Source: Paramecium octaurelia
Taxonomy: Eukaryota > Ciliophora > Oligohymenophorea > Peniculida > Parameciidae
Assembly (NCBI GenBank): GCA_905182995.1
Contig: CAJJDP010000097.1
Span: 189,897 to 253,896 of the forward strand
Length of the DNA stretch: 64,000 bases
Reading direction: 5' to 3'
The notes beneath the pieces are model-generated. The model made no database searches, was not told the DNA's origin, and was given only the letters and a program-made list of their open reading frames with translations. Made by a program: the position numbers and the translations under genes. Below, piece after piece: positions 23,997 through 34,540 of this stretch (position 1 is its first letter; each line of letters starts with the position of its first letter).

Positions 23997-24427
23997 ATGG
24001 AACCAGATTAAGAATGTTAGGATATAAGATCATCTAACATTACTTTTAAAGATGAATTTAGGTTCCATTGGCTTATTTTTTTTATCATACTACTAGATGG
24101 TGACTGATTCAATAAATGAGGATTTGATTTACCAACTCAATTTTGTTCATTTATTAAAATTAAATTCATCAATAGTTGACATCTTTATTTTATAATGAAT
24201 ATATTTCTGAGATCAAATGATACCTAGGTCTGAGAGAAAGAGTGTCAATAATTTAATGGCATTAAATAAAAATGAGATATCCCGAAGTGATGGGACAAAT
24301 TGATCCTTAGGATTAGGGAGTTTTATGGTTTTATATTGGTCAACTTATAAAAATTGCAATAATAGAAGCAATGTTTTAAAAAATGAAGAGTTTGAAAGTA
24401 GAGACATCCTAGCTGGTTTCGATTTGA
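23997..24427 (+). CDS. hypothetical protein (copy 1)
   Basis: Starts MEPDQECQDIRSSNITFKDEF, and after one or two short introns continues YLGLRERVSIIQWHQIKMRY, PEVMGQIDPQDQGVLWFYIG and IAIIEAMFQKMKS before TGA at 24425. The internal frame changes are consistent with introns of 30-35 nt, though I could not place all borders. Hydrophilic with one amphipathic region; family not recognised. It is convergent with the LC8 gene, about 157 bp between stops. Confidence 0.5.
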
Positions 24428-24583
24428 ATAACCATCGAAAATTATTAGGTGGAAAAGTTGTACACTTAGATTTTTGATGGCATTGCATGCACAAATAATT
24501 AATATATAATAAAAGTAATTGAGTGATGCACAGAATTTCTTATATCTAATATTAAATTAATGATGATATGCATTTTGAATTCT

Positions 24584-24911
24584 TCAACCCATTTTGTAAA
24601 GTAAAATTGCCATTTATCCTTCATAAAAGAACATATATCTTTTACTCTCGTAAGATGCATAAGAATTAAAATGTTTTCCTTAAATATTAATTAACAACAT
24701 CTGTACCAACAACACAATGCCAATTGGGACCATATTTTTCATCAAAGAATTTTTTAATGTAATTTGAGACCTAAGATTCTACTTTAAAATGTTCGACTGC
24801 ATATTTTGCCTATTAAAATTAGATAATCTCTTATACTTGGGTTCTTGCATCGTTAATCATATCAGATTATTCAGGCATATCTATAATCTAATCTAAATTC
24901 TCGTCAGCCAT
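24584..24911 (-). CDS. dynein light chain LC8 (copy 1)
   Basis: Canonical LC8/DYNLL hub protein of dynein motors. Starts MADENLDQII, then the LC8 core EHFKVESQVSNYIKKFFDEK, YGPNWHCVVG, a 28-nt intron splitting the VG/KHF codon region, and KHFNSYASYESKRYMFFYEG, QMAILLYKMG, stop TGA. WHCVVG and the closing beta strand are intact, so it should be functional. A ~35-residue N-terminal extension precedes the usual LC8 start. The same gene appears again at 25931-26258 through assembly duplication. Confidence 0.93.
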
Positions 24912-25343
24912 GTGAAACTGAAATTAATATAATATATTAAATATAGTAAAGGAACTCTGAATTAATATAAATACAAATTTTTAGTCTAAGGTGAAATTTT
25001 CATTAGATAAACATATAAAGTTAGTGTCATTTTTAAGAAAAAATCAACAAAAATTAATTGCTATAGTGTCCTCCTCTCCTGATTTTTGCTCATTCATTCA
25101 AATAGCAAAATTTCACAATGATTAACAATTTAAATTAAACTAAATTGTCTAGCTAATGATANTATCCATTTCCATTTAAATAATAACATGAAATGAAATT
25201 ATAATTTTTTGCTTAACTAAATCGTTATATTAGGAGATTATTGTTTTCTTCTCTTCTCTAACTAAGATTATCGATGATTGTATTCTCTTAAAGTTAAAAA
25301 TTAAAATTTAATTGCATCTGATTTTTTATTTACACATTTATCT

Positions 25344-25774
25344 ATGGAACCAGATTAAGAATGTTAGGATATAAGATCATCTAACATTACTTTTAAAGAT
25401 GAATTTAGGTTCCATTGGCTTATTTTTTTTATCATACTACTAGATGGTGACTGATTCAATAAATGAGGATTTGATTTACCAACTCAATTTTGTTCATTTA
25501 TTAAAATTAAATTCATCAATAGTTGACATCTTTATTTTATAATGAATATATTTCTGAGATCAAATGATACCTAGGTCTGAGAGAAAGAGTGTCAATAATT
25601 TAATGGCATTAAATAAAAATGAGATATCCCGAAGTGATGGGACAAATTGATCCTTAGGATTAGGGAGTTTTATGGTTTTATATTGGTCAACTTATAAAAA
25701 TTGCAATAATAGAAGCAATGTTTTAAAAAATGAAGAGTTTGAAAGTAGAGACATCCTAGCTGGTTTCGATTTGA
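25344..25774 (+). CDS. hypothetical protein (copy 2 of 23997-24427)
   Basis: Same sequence as the copy-1 gene as far as compared; an assembly duplicate, probably the same gene. Confidence 0.5.
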
Positions 25775-25930
25775 ATAACCATCGAAAATTATTAGGTGGA
25801 AAAGTTGTACACTTAGATTTTTGATGGCATTGCATGCACAAATAATTAATATATAATAAAAGTAATTGAGTGATGCACAGAATTTCTTATATCTAATATT
25901 AAATTAATGATGATATGCATTTTGAATTCT

Positions 25931-26258
25931 TCAACCCATTTTGTAAAGTAAAATTGCCATTTATCCTTCATAAAAGAACATATATCTTTTACTCTCGTAA
26001 GATGCATAAGAATTAAAATGTTTTCCTTAAATATTAATTAACAACATCTGTACCAACAACACAATGCCAATTGGGACCATATTTTTCATCAAAGAATTTT
26101 TTAATGTAATTTGAGACCTAAGATTCTACTTTAAAATGTTCGACTGCATATTTTGCCTATTAAAATTAGATAATCTCTTATACTTGGGTTCTTGCATCGT
26201 TAATCATATCAGATTATTCAGGCATATCTATAATCTAATCTAAATTCTCGTCAGCCAT
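25931..26258 (-). CDS. dynein light chain LC8 (copy 2 of 24584-24911)
   Basis: Same reading, intron and stop as copy 1. It should be counted as one gene unless read depth shows otherwise. Confidence 0.9.
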
Positions 26259-26750
26259 GTGAAACTGAAATTAATATAATATATTAAATATAGTAAAGGA
26301 ACTCTGAATTAATATAAATACAAATTTTTAGTCTAAGGTGAAATTTTCATTAGATAAACATATAAAGTTAGTGTCATTTTTAAGAAAAAATCAACAAAAA
26401 TTAATTGCTATAGTGTCCTCCTCTCCTGATTTTTGCTCATTCATTCAAATAGCAAAATTTCACAATGATTAACAATTTAAATTAAACTAAATTGTCTAGC
26501 TAATGATACATGCATACTTAATTGTCATTCAACCTGCCATTTAAATCAACAATTTGGTTTTCTTATATGGAATTACATAATTCAAACTTTTTTCTTAACT
26601 AAACTACCTTCTATTAATTCTTTGAGAAATATTTTATTTATGGCATTTTATTGCAAAAACTTTACGAAATTTTCTAAGACTGATTTTAATAACAAAATTA
26701 TATATATATATATTATTATATTTTTATTGTATTTTTATATCTTGATTCCT

Positions 26751-27173
26751 TCAATCATCATCTCCACCTTCATCTCCTCCTTCTTCTAAGTCACCATATG
26801 TCTTCTATTCAAATTTAGGATCGTGATAATCTTGCCAATCGAATCTTGGTTTCGTGTATAAACAACTAAATAGCCAACATCCTGTTAAAAATAAACCACA
26901 TCTTGTAAACATAGCTACATTTATTTTATTATTCTTACTTCTAGTCCAATAATCATTGAAGTCTCTGTGAGATTTACTTAACACATATCCCCATTTATTT
27001 GGATTGTATTCTACAATACCTTCTCTGAGCATCCAAGAAGCTGTTTCGTAGCTTATTGCTATGTTTTTCACTTTGTATTAGAACTCTCCTGGTTTCTCAA
27101 ATAATCCCTCTTTGAATGCTGCAGGCATTGTAGATCGTTGCCCTGCTTTCTAAAATACTTTCCACAAAGCCAT
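26751..27173 (-). CDS. small single-span protein, possibly mitochondrial
   Basis: An intron-free 140-residue ORF starting MALWKVFQKAGQRST. Its basic N-terminus lacking acidic residues fits a mitochondrial presequence. A middle region (SYETASWMLREGIVEYNPNK) is followed by one hydrophobic segment (VAMFTRCGLFLTGCWLFSCL). The C-terminus is aromatic/acidic, with FDWQDYHDPKF and a GGDEGGDDD end. This resembles lineage-specific subunits of ciliate respiratory complexes, but I cannot name a family. TGA stop at 26751-26753. Confidence 0.65.
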
Positions 27174-27214
27174 TATTTATTTAAAATAATAATAATAAAT
27201 ATTATTCTTTAAGT

Positions 27215-30207
27215 TCAAAGTTCATTATAGATATTTACTGCCATCATTCCAATTCCTTCAGAATTGCTTCCGCTAATTTCATATAATATACTTTTCACTT
27301 CCTGCATATCCTCATGGTTGATTTCATCAAAGTATTCACACTCCTTTATTTGTTTATATAAATTTATTCCCAAAACATTCAATACTTCTGTTTCTCTCAT
27401 TTCGTTCATGAATTCAATAATCTTATTCATAATTTTATTATTTAATTTGTTGATTTGTAGATCTACCATCATCATGAATCTATAATTTAACCATTAAAAT
27501 ACTGTATCTTTTATAAATCATCACAATTTTCAAACACCATTTCATACCCCTCGTTCACATTCTGTTTTGCCTTATTTAATGCTTATTCAAAATAATATCT
27601 ATTTCTTTTATCTCTTGCTCTTTTCTAGCTCTACTTTTCAACCTTTTTGTTTGTCAAACTTTCTTTAAAATCTTCTTTTTTAATTGACTCTTATTATTAT
27701 TATTTGTTATTGGATTCTAAAATTTAATTGTCAATTAATTCTCTCTTATTTTTTTATATTTCTTCTATCTTTTTTATTTCTTCTATATTTAACAACTATT
27801 TTCCTTCATTATCTTTTTATAATATCGCTTAATCTTCTATATTCTCCTTTTATTCTAAGTCATCTCTTGTTGCATCAAGATTTTTGATATCCTCTATTGT
27901 TAAATCAAGTTCTATATTTTCTTCTTGCATAACTTACTCAGATTTAACTTTTAATTCATTCTCTTTTCTTTCATAGATATTTTACTCTATAATTTCTTAA
28001 TCTTATTAAAGTGCTTAATTCACATTGTTAACTTCAATCAATTCCTATTCATAATTAATATTATTGTTTTTGGAGATATATTCTTTTGGGAATTCTTAAA
28101 TGGATGCATCGAAATTGGATATTTACTTAATTTCAAAAGGTTTAAAATAATTACTATCGCCATTTTACTAATTTTCTAATTCTTCAAATGATATTTCATC
28201 TTCTTCCTGTTTTTTCACATTTCCACTTCTAACTTTTTAAATCTATTGTTAAATCCTCTCATACTAAATTTCTTAATTTTTGGATTCTCCTTAAGATGTT
28301 TCTTTATTTTATAATCCTTAAATCAATTATTTACCTTTCTCTAGATGAAAATCATTAAAGAAATTTTCTTAAACATTGTTATCTTGAATTAGCTATTCCT
28401 TTTCATACTCTGTTTATTAATTAATCAAATTTTCTTATTTATCCTATTCTATATTTTAAACGATTTCTTTAACAGGATCAGAGTTTCCTTTTTCTTCCTC
28501 TTAACCTTGTGAATGCAATGATTTTTTGATTGTCTAAACATTATCAATATATTATATATTTGGCATCCTACTCAATTACTAAGCATCTTCTTTATTTTGC
28601 TAACCTTGCATCAAGCTATATTATAATTCTTCTTTTTATTCAACAATTTAGCTTTATTTTCTATGAGATTTTTGTGGAATAACTTAGAATGGATTGGTTT
28701 CTAAAGAATCCTCAAAAATATCTTCCTCGTTATTCTTTTACTCCTATTTACAATCACCTTTTTTTTATTTCAATAATTATAAAGCTTAGTTTCTTTTTAT
28801 TTCTTCTGTGTCTTCCTCTAATAATTAAAACTTTGGTGAATTAGACCTTATTTTATTAAGTTTCTCCTTAATTTTAGGTTTTGCTGCCTAATTCTAAAGT
28901 TTCTTAGGTAGGCTTGGAGATCTTGAATTCTTTCTCACAAAAGAACTTGCCCTTATTAGACTTTAAAACCCTCTTTTTTAATATTCAGTATATGGAGTCT
29001 AACAAAATCCAATTTTATTGTAAAATTAATCCAATTAAATATCAATTAATTTTATTTCTTATTCTTTCCAAGTTGATATTGCTTTTTTAGCTGCAACCTA
29101 CACATCCACTCTTCTGTCATTAACTAACTTTTCCATCTCTGTTATTACTTCATTTGACATCAATCTTGTTTTTGATCCCATATGTTCGATAATCTTACAG
29201 GCTTAACAAACTATTAAATAGTATTTTGAATTCTTATTAATAGGTGCCTAACAGTACTTTAAAGATTTTTAAATAATGATTTCATGATTCAAATTCAAAT
29301 TTAAGCATAGTAAAAATTCTATACACTTCAAAAACTCGAAACTGTCAATCATCAATTTCTATTCTATTATAAAATTTTTACTTTAAAAATTTCAAAAATT
29401 GATTATCCTAAAATAGTAAACTCCTCGATCTTATTTTATTACTATAAATAATAACACAGGTAAGGTAAAATTGTACCCACTTGAACTTGTCTTGCTTTGT
29501 CATATATACATTCATTTAATTCTTAATAAATTTTTGACACATTAATTTGAGATAACAATTACATAAGAACATAACTCATTGCTTAAATTGTTGTTTCAGC
29601 ATTACTCTATATATAATCTATTCTTACATTCATTTGCTTTTTTATTATTTGAAATATCTTATCAATTAAGTAAGGGGTTAAGGATTCTTCATTTTACTTA
29701 ATTATTTCCCCTAAAGTGATCAATTCCATATCAATTGCAAGTGTATTTTAACTATTTGTTTTAGGATTAATGTTTTTTTTTGAACTGCTGTATAAACATT
29801 CTATCATTGTTTAAACTGATTATAAGTCTTTGTTTTTCTCAATCAAATTAAAGCATAATGAGACACCTGAATCTCTGGTTAAATTCTCATTGAATTTTTC
29901 AATGGCATTCACGAAATGGGCTCCTAACTCCTTATTTTAAGGTAAAGGTGAAAATCTTTGATGAACTTATTGATTGGTTCTTTCCTTTTTTGCTTGCTAT
30001 TATTATAACTGATTGGACGATGTAAAATGTTCCTTTAACTCTTATAATTATTGTTATCTTCTATCATGTAAAGCTGTCTTGGGTCTGGGTTAGTTTCTTC
30101 TTGAATTCCATTCCTTATCTATATTATCATTCAATTCTGGATTATTTAGACCAACTAATAGCATTTCTTTTGCTAATTCCAAGCTCTCTTAATTTACTTA
30201 ATTCATA
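27215..30207 (-). CDS. large HEAT-like/coiled-coil protein
   Basis: About 980 residues. The N-terminal third is alpha-solenoid-like, with repeated helix pairs such as LITLGEIIKQNEESLTPYLI and a HEAT-like repeat EVITEMEKLVNDRRVDVQVA AKKAI (space added to break the run). The middle is a basic/acidic linker with Ser-Pro sites (RSPSLPKK, IRSNSPKF). The C-terminal third is a long charged coiled coil, closing with an ordered helical piece (NVLGINLYKQIKECEYFD). No enzyme motif. TOG/ARMC-type microtubule-associated proteins share this layout, which is inference. At least one intron is likely near 29390. Start ATG 30207, stop at 27215. Confidence 0.7.
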
Positions 30208-30814
30208 TTAATATAAAAAAAAATTATATATTAGGAAAAAGTATTTCAACAGAGCACATTTGAAAGTGGAAACTAAAACAAAAGCATGTTTTCAACAAAT
30301 AGGCCTTAATTTAGATTCATCATGATCATGCTCTAAAATTCTGTATATCAATTCAATTGATGTTCAAGATTTGCTTTCAAAAGTACATAATAGACAAGCT
30401 TAAAATGTTAACCGCTTGGGATGTGTTCAATTGTAGAACAGAATTGTATTGTTAGCTTGAAACTGATGAACTTATTAGTTAGAATTTTGAGATTTTCTCT
30501 TCAAATCTTAATTCAATTCGTCTATATTTAATTTCTTTCTACTATTATTTGCTAAAATTTATTAATATTATTCTTTAATCAGAAGGATTTAATTAAGATT
30601 AAATAAAATATCATTTCATTAACTTTTTAGCAACCCAATTTACATTAACAGTCCCATTTTGAAGTTAAAGTAAATTATGAGGTTGTCTTTAATGAGTGTC
30701 TTGATAATTCTTTTATTTATAATGATTGTGGAAAATATTTCTTTTTTTTTAATTTCCTTTTGGAGTGATGAGAATGTTAATTTAAGTATTAAGAATGTAG
30801 AATTATGTTAACAT
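30208..30814. other. intergenic region upstream of tRNA-Tyr
   Basis: About 600 nt, no convincing coding frame. The part from 30753 onward belongs to the block repeated at 32199 and inverted at 33898-34540. Sequence just left of 30753 is related to, but diverged from, the sequence right of 34540. Confidence 0.5.
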
Positions 30815-30900
30815 CCGAAAATAGCTCAGTTGGTAGAGCGAGGGACTGTAGTGTTAAATCAGTTATCCCCAGGTCGGTGGTTCAAATCCGCCTTTTCGGA
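30815..30900 (+). tRNA. tRNA-Tyr (GUA) with 13-nt intron, copy 1
   Basis: Acceptor CCGAAAA pairs with TTTTCGG; C1-G72 and A73 are the eukaryotic tRNA-Tyr identity pattern. D-arm GCTCAGTTGGTAGAGC, anticodon GTA in CTGTAG. A 13-nt intron (TGTTAAATCAGTT) follows position 37. The T-arm is GGTGGTTCAAATCCGCC. The anticodon stem closes with one A-C mismatch. A T-run follows from 30902 (Pol III terminator). Confidence 0.93.
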
Positions 30901-31048
30901 GTTTTTTTATTTTTATTATTACGACAATATTCTGAATATATAAACTGAATTTTATCAAAGAGAATTAATTTTTACGATGACGTATTTTATTATCATTTTT
31001 TTTCTATATTTAAAAAACAAATTTGATTATACAAAGAATAATATAATT

Positions 31049-31816
31049 ATGAAGGTTATGATTAAGCGTGGAAGGCCGAAATTACAAATAAAAAAAAGGT
31101 AACATAAATATGTAAATCATTTTTATATGTAAAATGATCATGATTGTGTTAAGCTTTTTAAATTATTTACTATCCAAGGCAGTTATAAAGTTAGAATTTT
31201 AACAGGAAAAAAAAATTAAGGAATGCCTCATGCTAAACAAAAAAATGAAGTTAAGAAAGCTGAAGAATCAAATTATCCTTAATACTTTTTTTTAGCCACA
31301 GAAAAGAAGATATTTTCAATAGAAAATGAACAAATAGTAGATTATAATTACTACATGAGTATTGATCCGAATTAATTCTAACCCAAATTTGAACTTCTGA
31401 TTTAGAAGCTGAATGTTGTATTAATAGAATTAGACAAAAATTTTATATGGCTCCTATTAGATATATTAATATTATATACAGAGTTATTTGATTCAAATTA
31501 AGATGAAAATGTATTAGTTGAATCAATTATTCAAAACTTAAAATACGGAGAATATTCTAACGATTTCTAATATTTATTGAATTGGTAAACTTTAAGAAAT
31601 AAAACCAAAGAAGCTAGGTATAATGTTGGTTTAGAAGAAATAAAATAAGTGGAAAACCTTATAAATAAGAGGAAATCAAGAAAAGTGATCGAAAAACTAG
31701 AAAAATTTATCAAAAAGCAATATAATCAATTCAAAGAAGTTATGGATATGGAACCTATTAACTATCTTCTACTAAAGTTAGTCAAGAGATTTAATAAAAT
31801 AATGAAAGTCAGTTGA
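31049..31816 (+). CDS. hypothetical subtelomeric protein, 255 residues, copy 1
   Basis: One uninterrupted ciliate-code ORF, ATG 31049 to TGA 31814. Starts MKVMIKRGRPKLQIKKRQHK (very basic) and continues with charged helical sequence (VIEKLEKFIKKQYNQFKEVM) and a hydrophobic stretch FIWLLLDILILY that could be a buried helix. No family recognised and no introns. An AT-hook-like RGRP near the N-terminus suggests possible nucleic-acid binding; this is inference. It is the last gene before the telomere in the second copy. Confidence 0.65.
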
Positions 31817-32260
31817 ATTATATATTTATATTTTATTATATTTAATATTTAACATATAAATTTTATCGAGAGTGATTGCTTTGTTGAGGCAAAAAAATTG
31901 CAATCAAGCCCTAGAAATGGATATGGCAAATAATTCTTATCTTAATTTCTGATATTTAAGATAGACATGCATAAATTAAAGGATGTATAATCATAATATT
32001 AAAGGAATGGCTCATTTTTGATTTAAGAAAATGAAATGTGTTTTAAGTAGTATTTTCGTTTTTGAAAAATACAACAGTTCTTTAATAGATTCTTGTTTTT
32101 ATTTTATTCTTTTAGTTTTGTATTTATTTAATAAATATTAGTTCGGTATCAAAAACATTCTTAAATTTCAAAAACATTTTTAGTACTTTATTCAAGTNTT
32201 TCCTTTTGGAGTGATGAGAATGTTAATTTAAGTATTAAGAATGTAGAATTATGTTAACAT

Positions 32261-32346
32261 CCGAAAATAGCTCAGTTGGTAGAGCGAGGGACTGTAGTGT
32301 TAAATCAGTTATCCCCAGGTCGGTGGTTCAAATCCGCCTTTTCGGA
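32261..32346 (+). tRNA. tRNA-Tyr (GUA) with 13-nt intron, copy 2
   Basis: Same as 30815-30900, including intron and terminator. Confidence 0.9.
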
Positions 32347-32494
32347 GTTTTTTTATTTTTATTATTACGACAATATTCTGAATATATAAACTGAATTTTA
32401 TCAAAGAGAATTAATTTTTACGATGACGTATTTTATTATCATTTTTTTTCTATATTTAAAAAACAAATTTGATTATACAAAGAATAATATAATT

Positions 32495-33262
32495 ATGAAG
32501 GTTATGATTAAGCGTGGAAGGCCGAAATTACAAATAAAAAAAAGGTAACATAAATATGTAAATCATTTTTATATGTAAAATGATCATGATTGTGTTAAGC
32601 TTTTTAAATTATTTACTATCCAAGGCAGTTATAAAGTTAGAATTTTAACAGGAAAAAAAAATTAAGGAATGCCTCATGCTAAACAAAAAAATGAAGTTAA
32701 GAAAGCTGAAGAATCAAATTATCCTTAATACTTTTTTTTAGCCACAGAAAAGAAGATATTTTCAATAGAAAATGAACAAATAGTAGATTATAATTACTAC
32801 ATGAGTATTGATCCGAATTAATTCTAACCCAAATTTGAACTTCTGATTTAGAAGCTGAATGTTGTATTAATAGAATTAGACAAAAATTTTATATGGCTCC
32901 TATTAGATATATTAATATTATATACAGAGTTATTTGATTCAAATTAAGATGAAAATGTATTAGTTGAATCAATTATTCAAAACTTAAAATACGGAGAATA
33001 TTCTAACGATTTCTAATATTTATTGAATTGGTAAACTTTAAGAAATAAAACCAAAGAAGCTAGGTATAATGTTGGTTTAGAAGAAATAAAATAAGTGGAA
33101 AACCTTATAAATAAGAGGAAATCAAGAAAAGTGATCGAAAAACTAGAAAAATTTATCAAAAAGCAATATAATCAATTCAAAGAAGTTATGGATATGGAAC
33201 CTATTAACTATCTTCTACTAAAGTTAGTCAAGAGATTTAATAAAATAATGAAAGTCAGTTGA
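32495..33262 (+). CDS. hypothetical subtelomeric protein, 255 residues, copy 2
   Basis: Same reading as the gene at 31049-31816. Its stop lies 555 bp from the telomeric repeats, so this is the terminal gene of the chromosome. Confidence 0.65.
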
Positions 33263-33816
33263 ATTATATATTTATATTTTATTATATTTAATATTTAACA
33301 TATAAATTTTATCGAGAGTGATTGCTTTGTTGAGGCAAAAAAATTGCAATCAAGCCCTAGAAATGGATATGGCAAATAATTCTTATCTTAATTTCTGATA
33401 TTTAAGATAGACATGCATAAATTAAAGGATGTATAATCATAATATTAAAGGAATGGCTCATTTTTGATTTAAGAAAATGAAATGTGTTTTAAGTAGTATT
33501 TTCGTTTTTGAAAAATACAACAGTTCTTTAATAGATTCTTGTTTTTATTTTATTCTTTTAGTTTTGTATTTATTTAATAAATATTAGTTCGGTATCAAAA
33601 ACATTCTTAAATTTCAAAAACATTTTTAGTACTTTATTCAAGTTTTAAATTTAATCTATTTTAATTGTATGATTTTTAAATATGTTTAAATTAATTCTAA
33701 CGAAATGGTAAAATTCAAAATATAGAACTTTTTCAAATGAGATTTAGATAGATAATTAATTTTCTGATTTCTGATAGCAAAAGAATTGATTGAGTAAAGT
33801 CTTTCAAACTTTGCTA
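33263..33816. other. subtelomeric spacer
   Basis: About 550 nt of AT-rich sequence between the last gene and the telomere; no gene seen. Confidence 0.55.
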
Positions 33817-33896
33817 GGGTTTGGGTTTGGGTTTGGGTTTGGGTTTGGGTTTGGGTTGGGTTTGGGGTTGGGGTTGGGGTTGGGTTTGGGGTTGGG
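33817..33896 (+). repeat. telomere (mixed GGGTTT/GGGGTT repeats)
   Basis: An 80-bp tract of G3T3 units changing to mixed G3T2, G3T3 and G4T2 units, G-rich strand 5'->3' toward the right. This is the correct orientation for a right-hand chromosome end. The mixed unit is the known Paramecium telomerase product. The tract is followed at once by N (33897) and unrelated inverted sequence. Confidence 0.95.
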
Positions 33897-33897
33897 N

Positions 33898-34246
33898 GAA
33901 GTTCAAATTTGGGTTAGAATTAATTCGGATCAATACTCATGTAGTAATTATAATCTACTATTTGTTCATTTTCTATTGAAAATATCTTCTTTTCTGTGGC
34001 TAAAAAAAAGTATTAAGGATAATTTGATTCTTCAGCTTTCTTAACTTCATTTTTTTGTTTAGCATGAGGCATTCCTTAATTTTTTTTTCCTGTTAAAATT
34101 CTAACTTTATAACTGCCTTGGATAGTAAATAATTTAAAAAGCTTAACACAATCATGATCATTTTACATATAAAAATGATTTACATATTTATGTTACCTTT
34201 TTTTTATTTGTAATTTCGGCCTTCCACGCTTAATCATAACCTTCAT
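33898..34246 (-). CDS. 5' part of the 255-residue subtelomeric gene, cut by N
   Basis: Starts with the same MKVMIKRGRPKLQ at 34246 and reads to the contig edge at 33898, about 116 codons. Truncated by the assembly, not by a stop. Confidence 0.75.
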
Positions 34247-34394
34247 AATTATATTATTCTTTGTATAATCAAATTTGTTTTTTAAATATAGAAAAAAAAT
34301 GATAATAAAATACGTCATCGTAAAAATTAATTCTCTTTGATAAAATTCAGTTTATATATTCAGAATATTGTCGTAATAATAAAAATAAAAAAAC

Positions 34395-34480
34395 TCCGAA
34401 AAGGCGGATTTGAACCACCGACCTGGGGATAACTGATTTAACACTACAGTCCCTCGCTCTACCAACTGAGCTATTTTCGG
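34395..34480 (-). tRNA. tRNA-Tyr (GUA) with 13-nt intron, inverted copy
   Basis: Same cloverleaf and intron as the other two copies, on the minus strand. Confidence 0.9.
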
Positions 34481-34540
34481 ATGTTAACATAATTCTACAT
34501 TCTTAATACTTAAATTAACATTCTCATCACTCCAAAAGGA

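Larger units (their letters stand above)
23816..25161 (+). repeat. direct repeat copy 1 (1346 bp), left of N at 25162
   Basis: Appears the same by eye as 25163-26508, offset 1347, single N between. Contains a small plus-strand gene, the LC8 gene and the first codons of the kinase pseudogene. Interpreted as an unmerged contig overlap. Confidence 0.95.
25163..26508 (+). repeat. direct repeat copy 2 (1346 bp), right of N at 25162
   Basis: Second copy of 23816-25161; continues to the right into unique sequence. Confidence 0.95.
30753..32197 (+). repeat. repeat block copy 1 (1445 bp): tRNA-Tyr plus 255-residue gene
   Basis: Recurs at 32199-33643 (offset 1446) with an N at 32198, and its first ~640 nt recur inverted at 33898-34540. 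No differences seen in the stretches compared. Confidence 0.93.
32199..33643 (+). repeat. repeat block copy 2 (1445 bp), leading to telomere
   Basis: Second copy of 30753-32197. It continues 173 bp further and ends in telomeric repeats, so this contig is a telomere-capped chromosome end. Confidence 0.95.
33898..34540 (-). repeat. inverted partial copy of the tRNA-Tyr block
   Basis: Reverse complement of about 30753-31395. No mismatches were found in the stretches compared by eye. Begins mid-gene at the N and ends near 34540, exactly where copy 2 of the direct repeat begins. Beyond that the flanks diverge. Confidence 0.92.

Noticed and set aside
24584..26258. Two LC8 genes in tandem
   Set aside because: They lie in the N-separated repeat and look identical; probably one gene.
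33790..34044. An ORF of repeated Gly-Phe/Gly-Leu residues
   Set aside because: It is the translation of telomeric repeats across the N and has no biological meaning.
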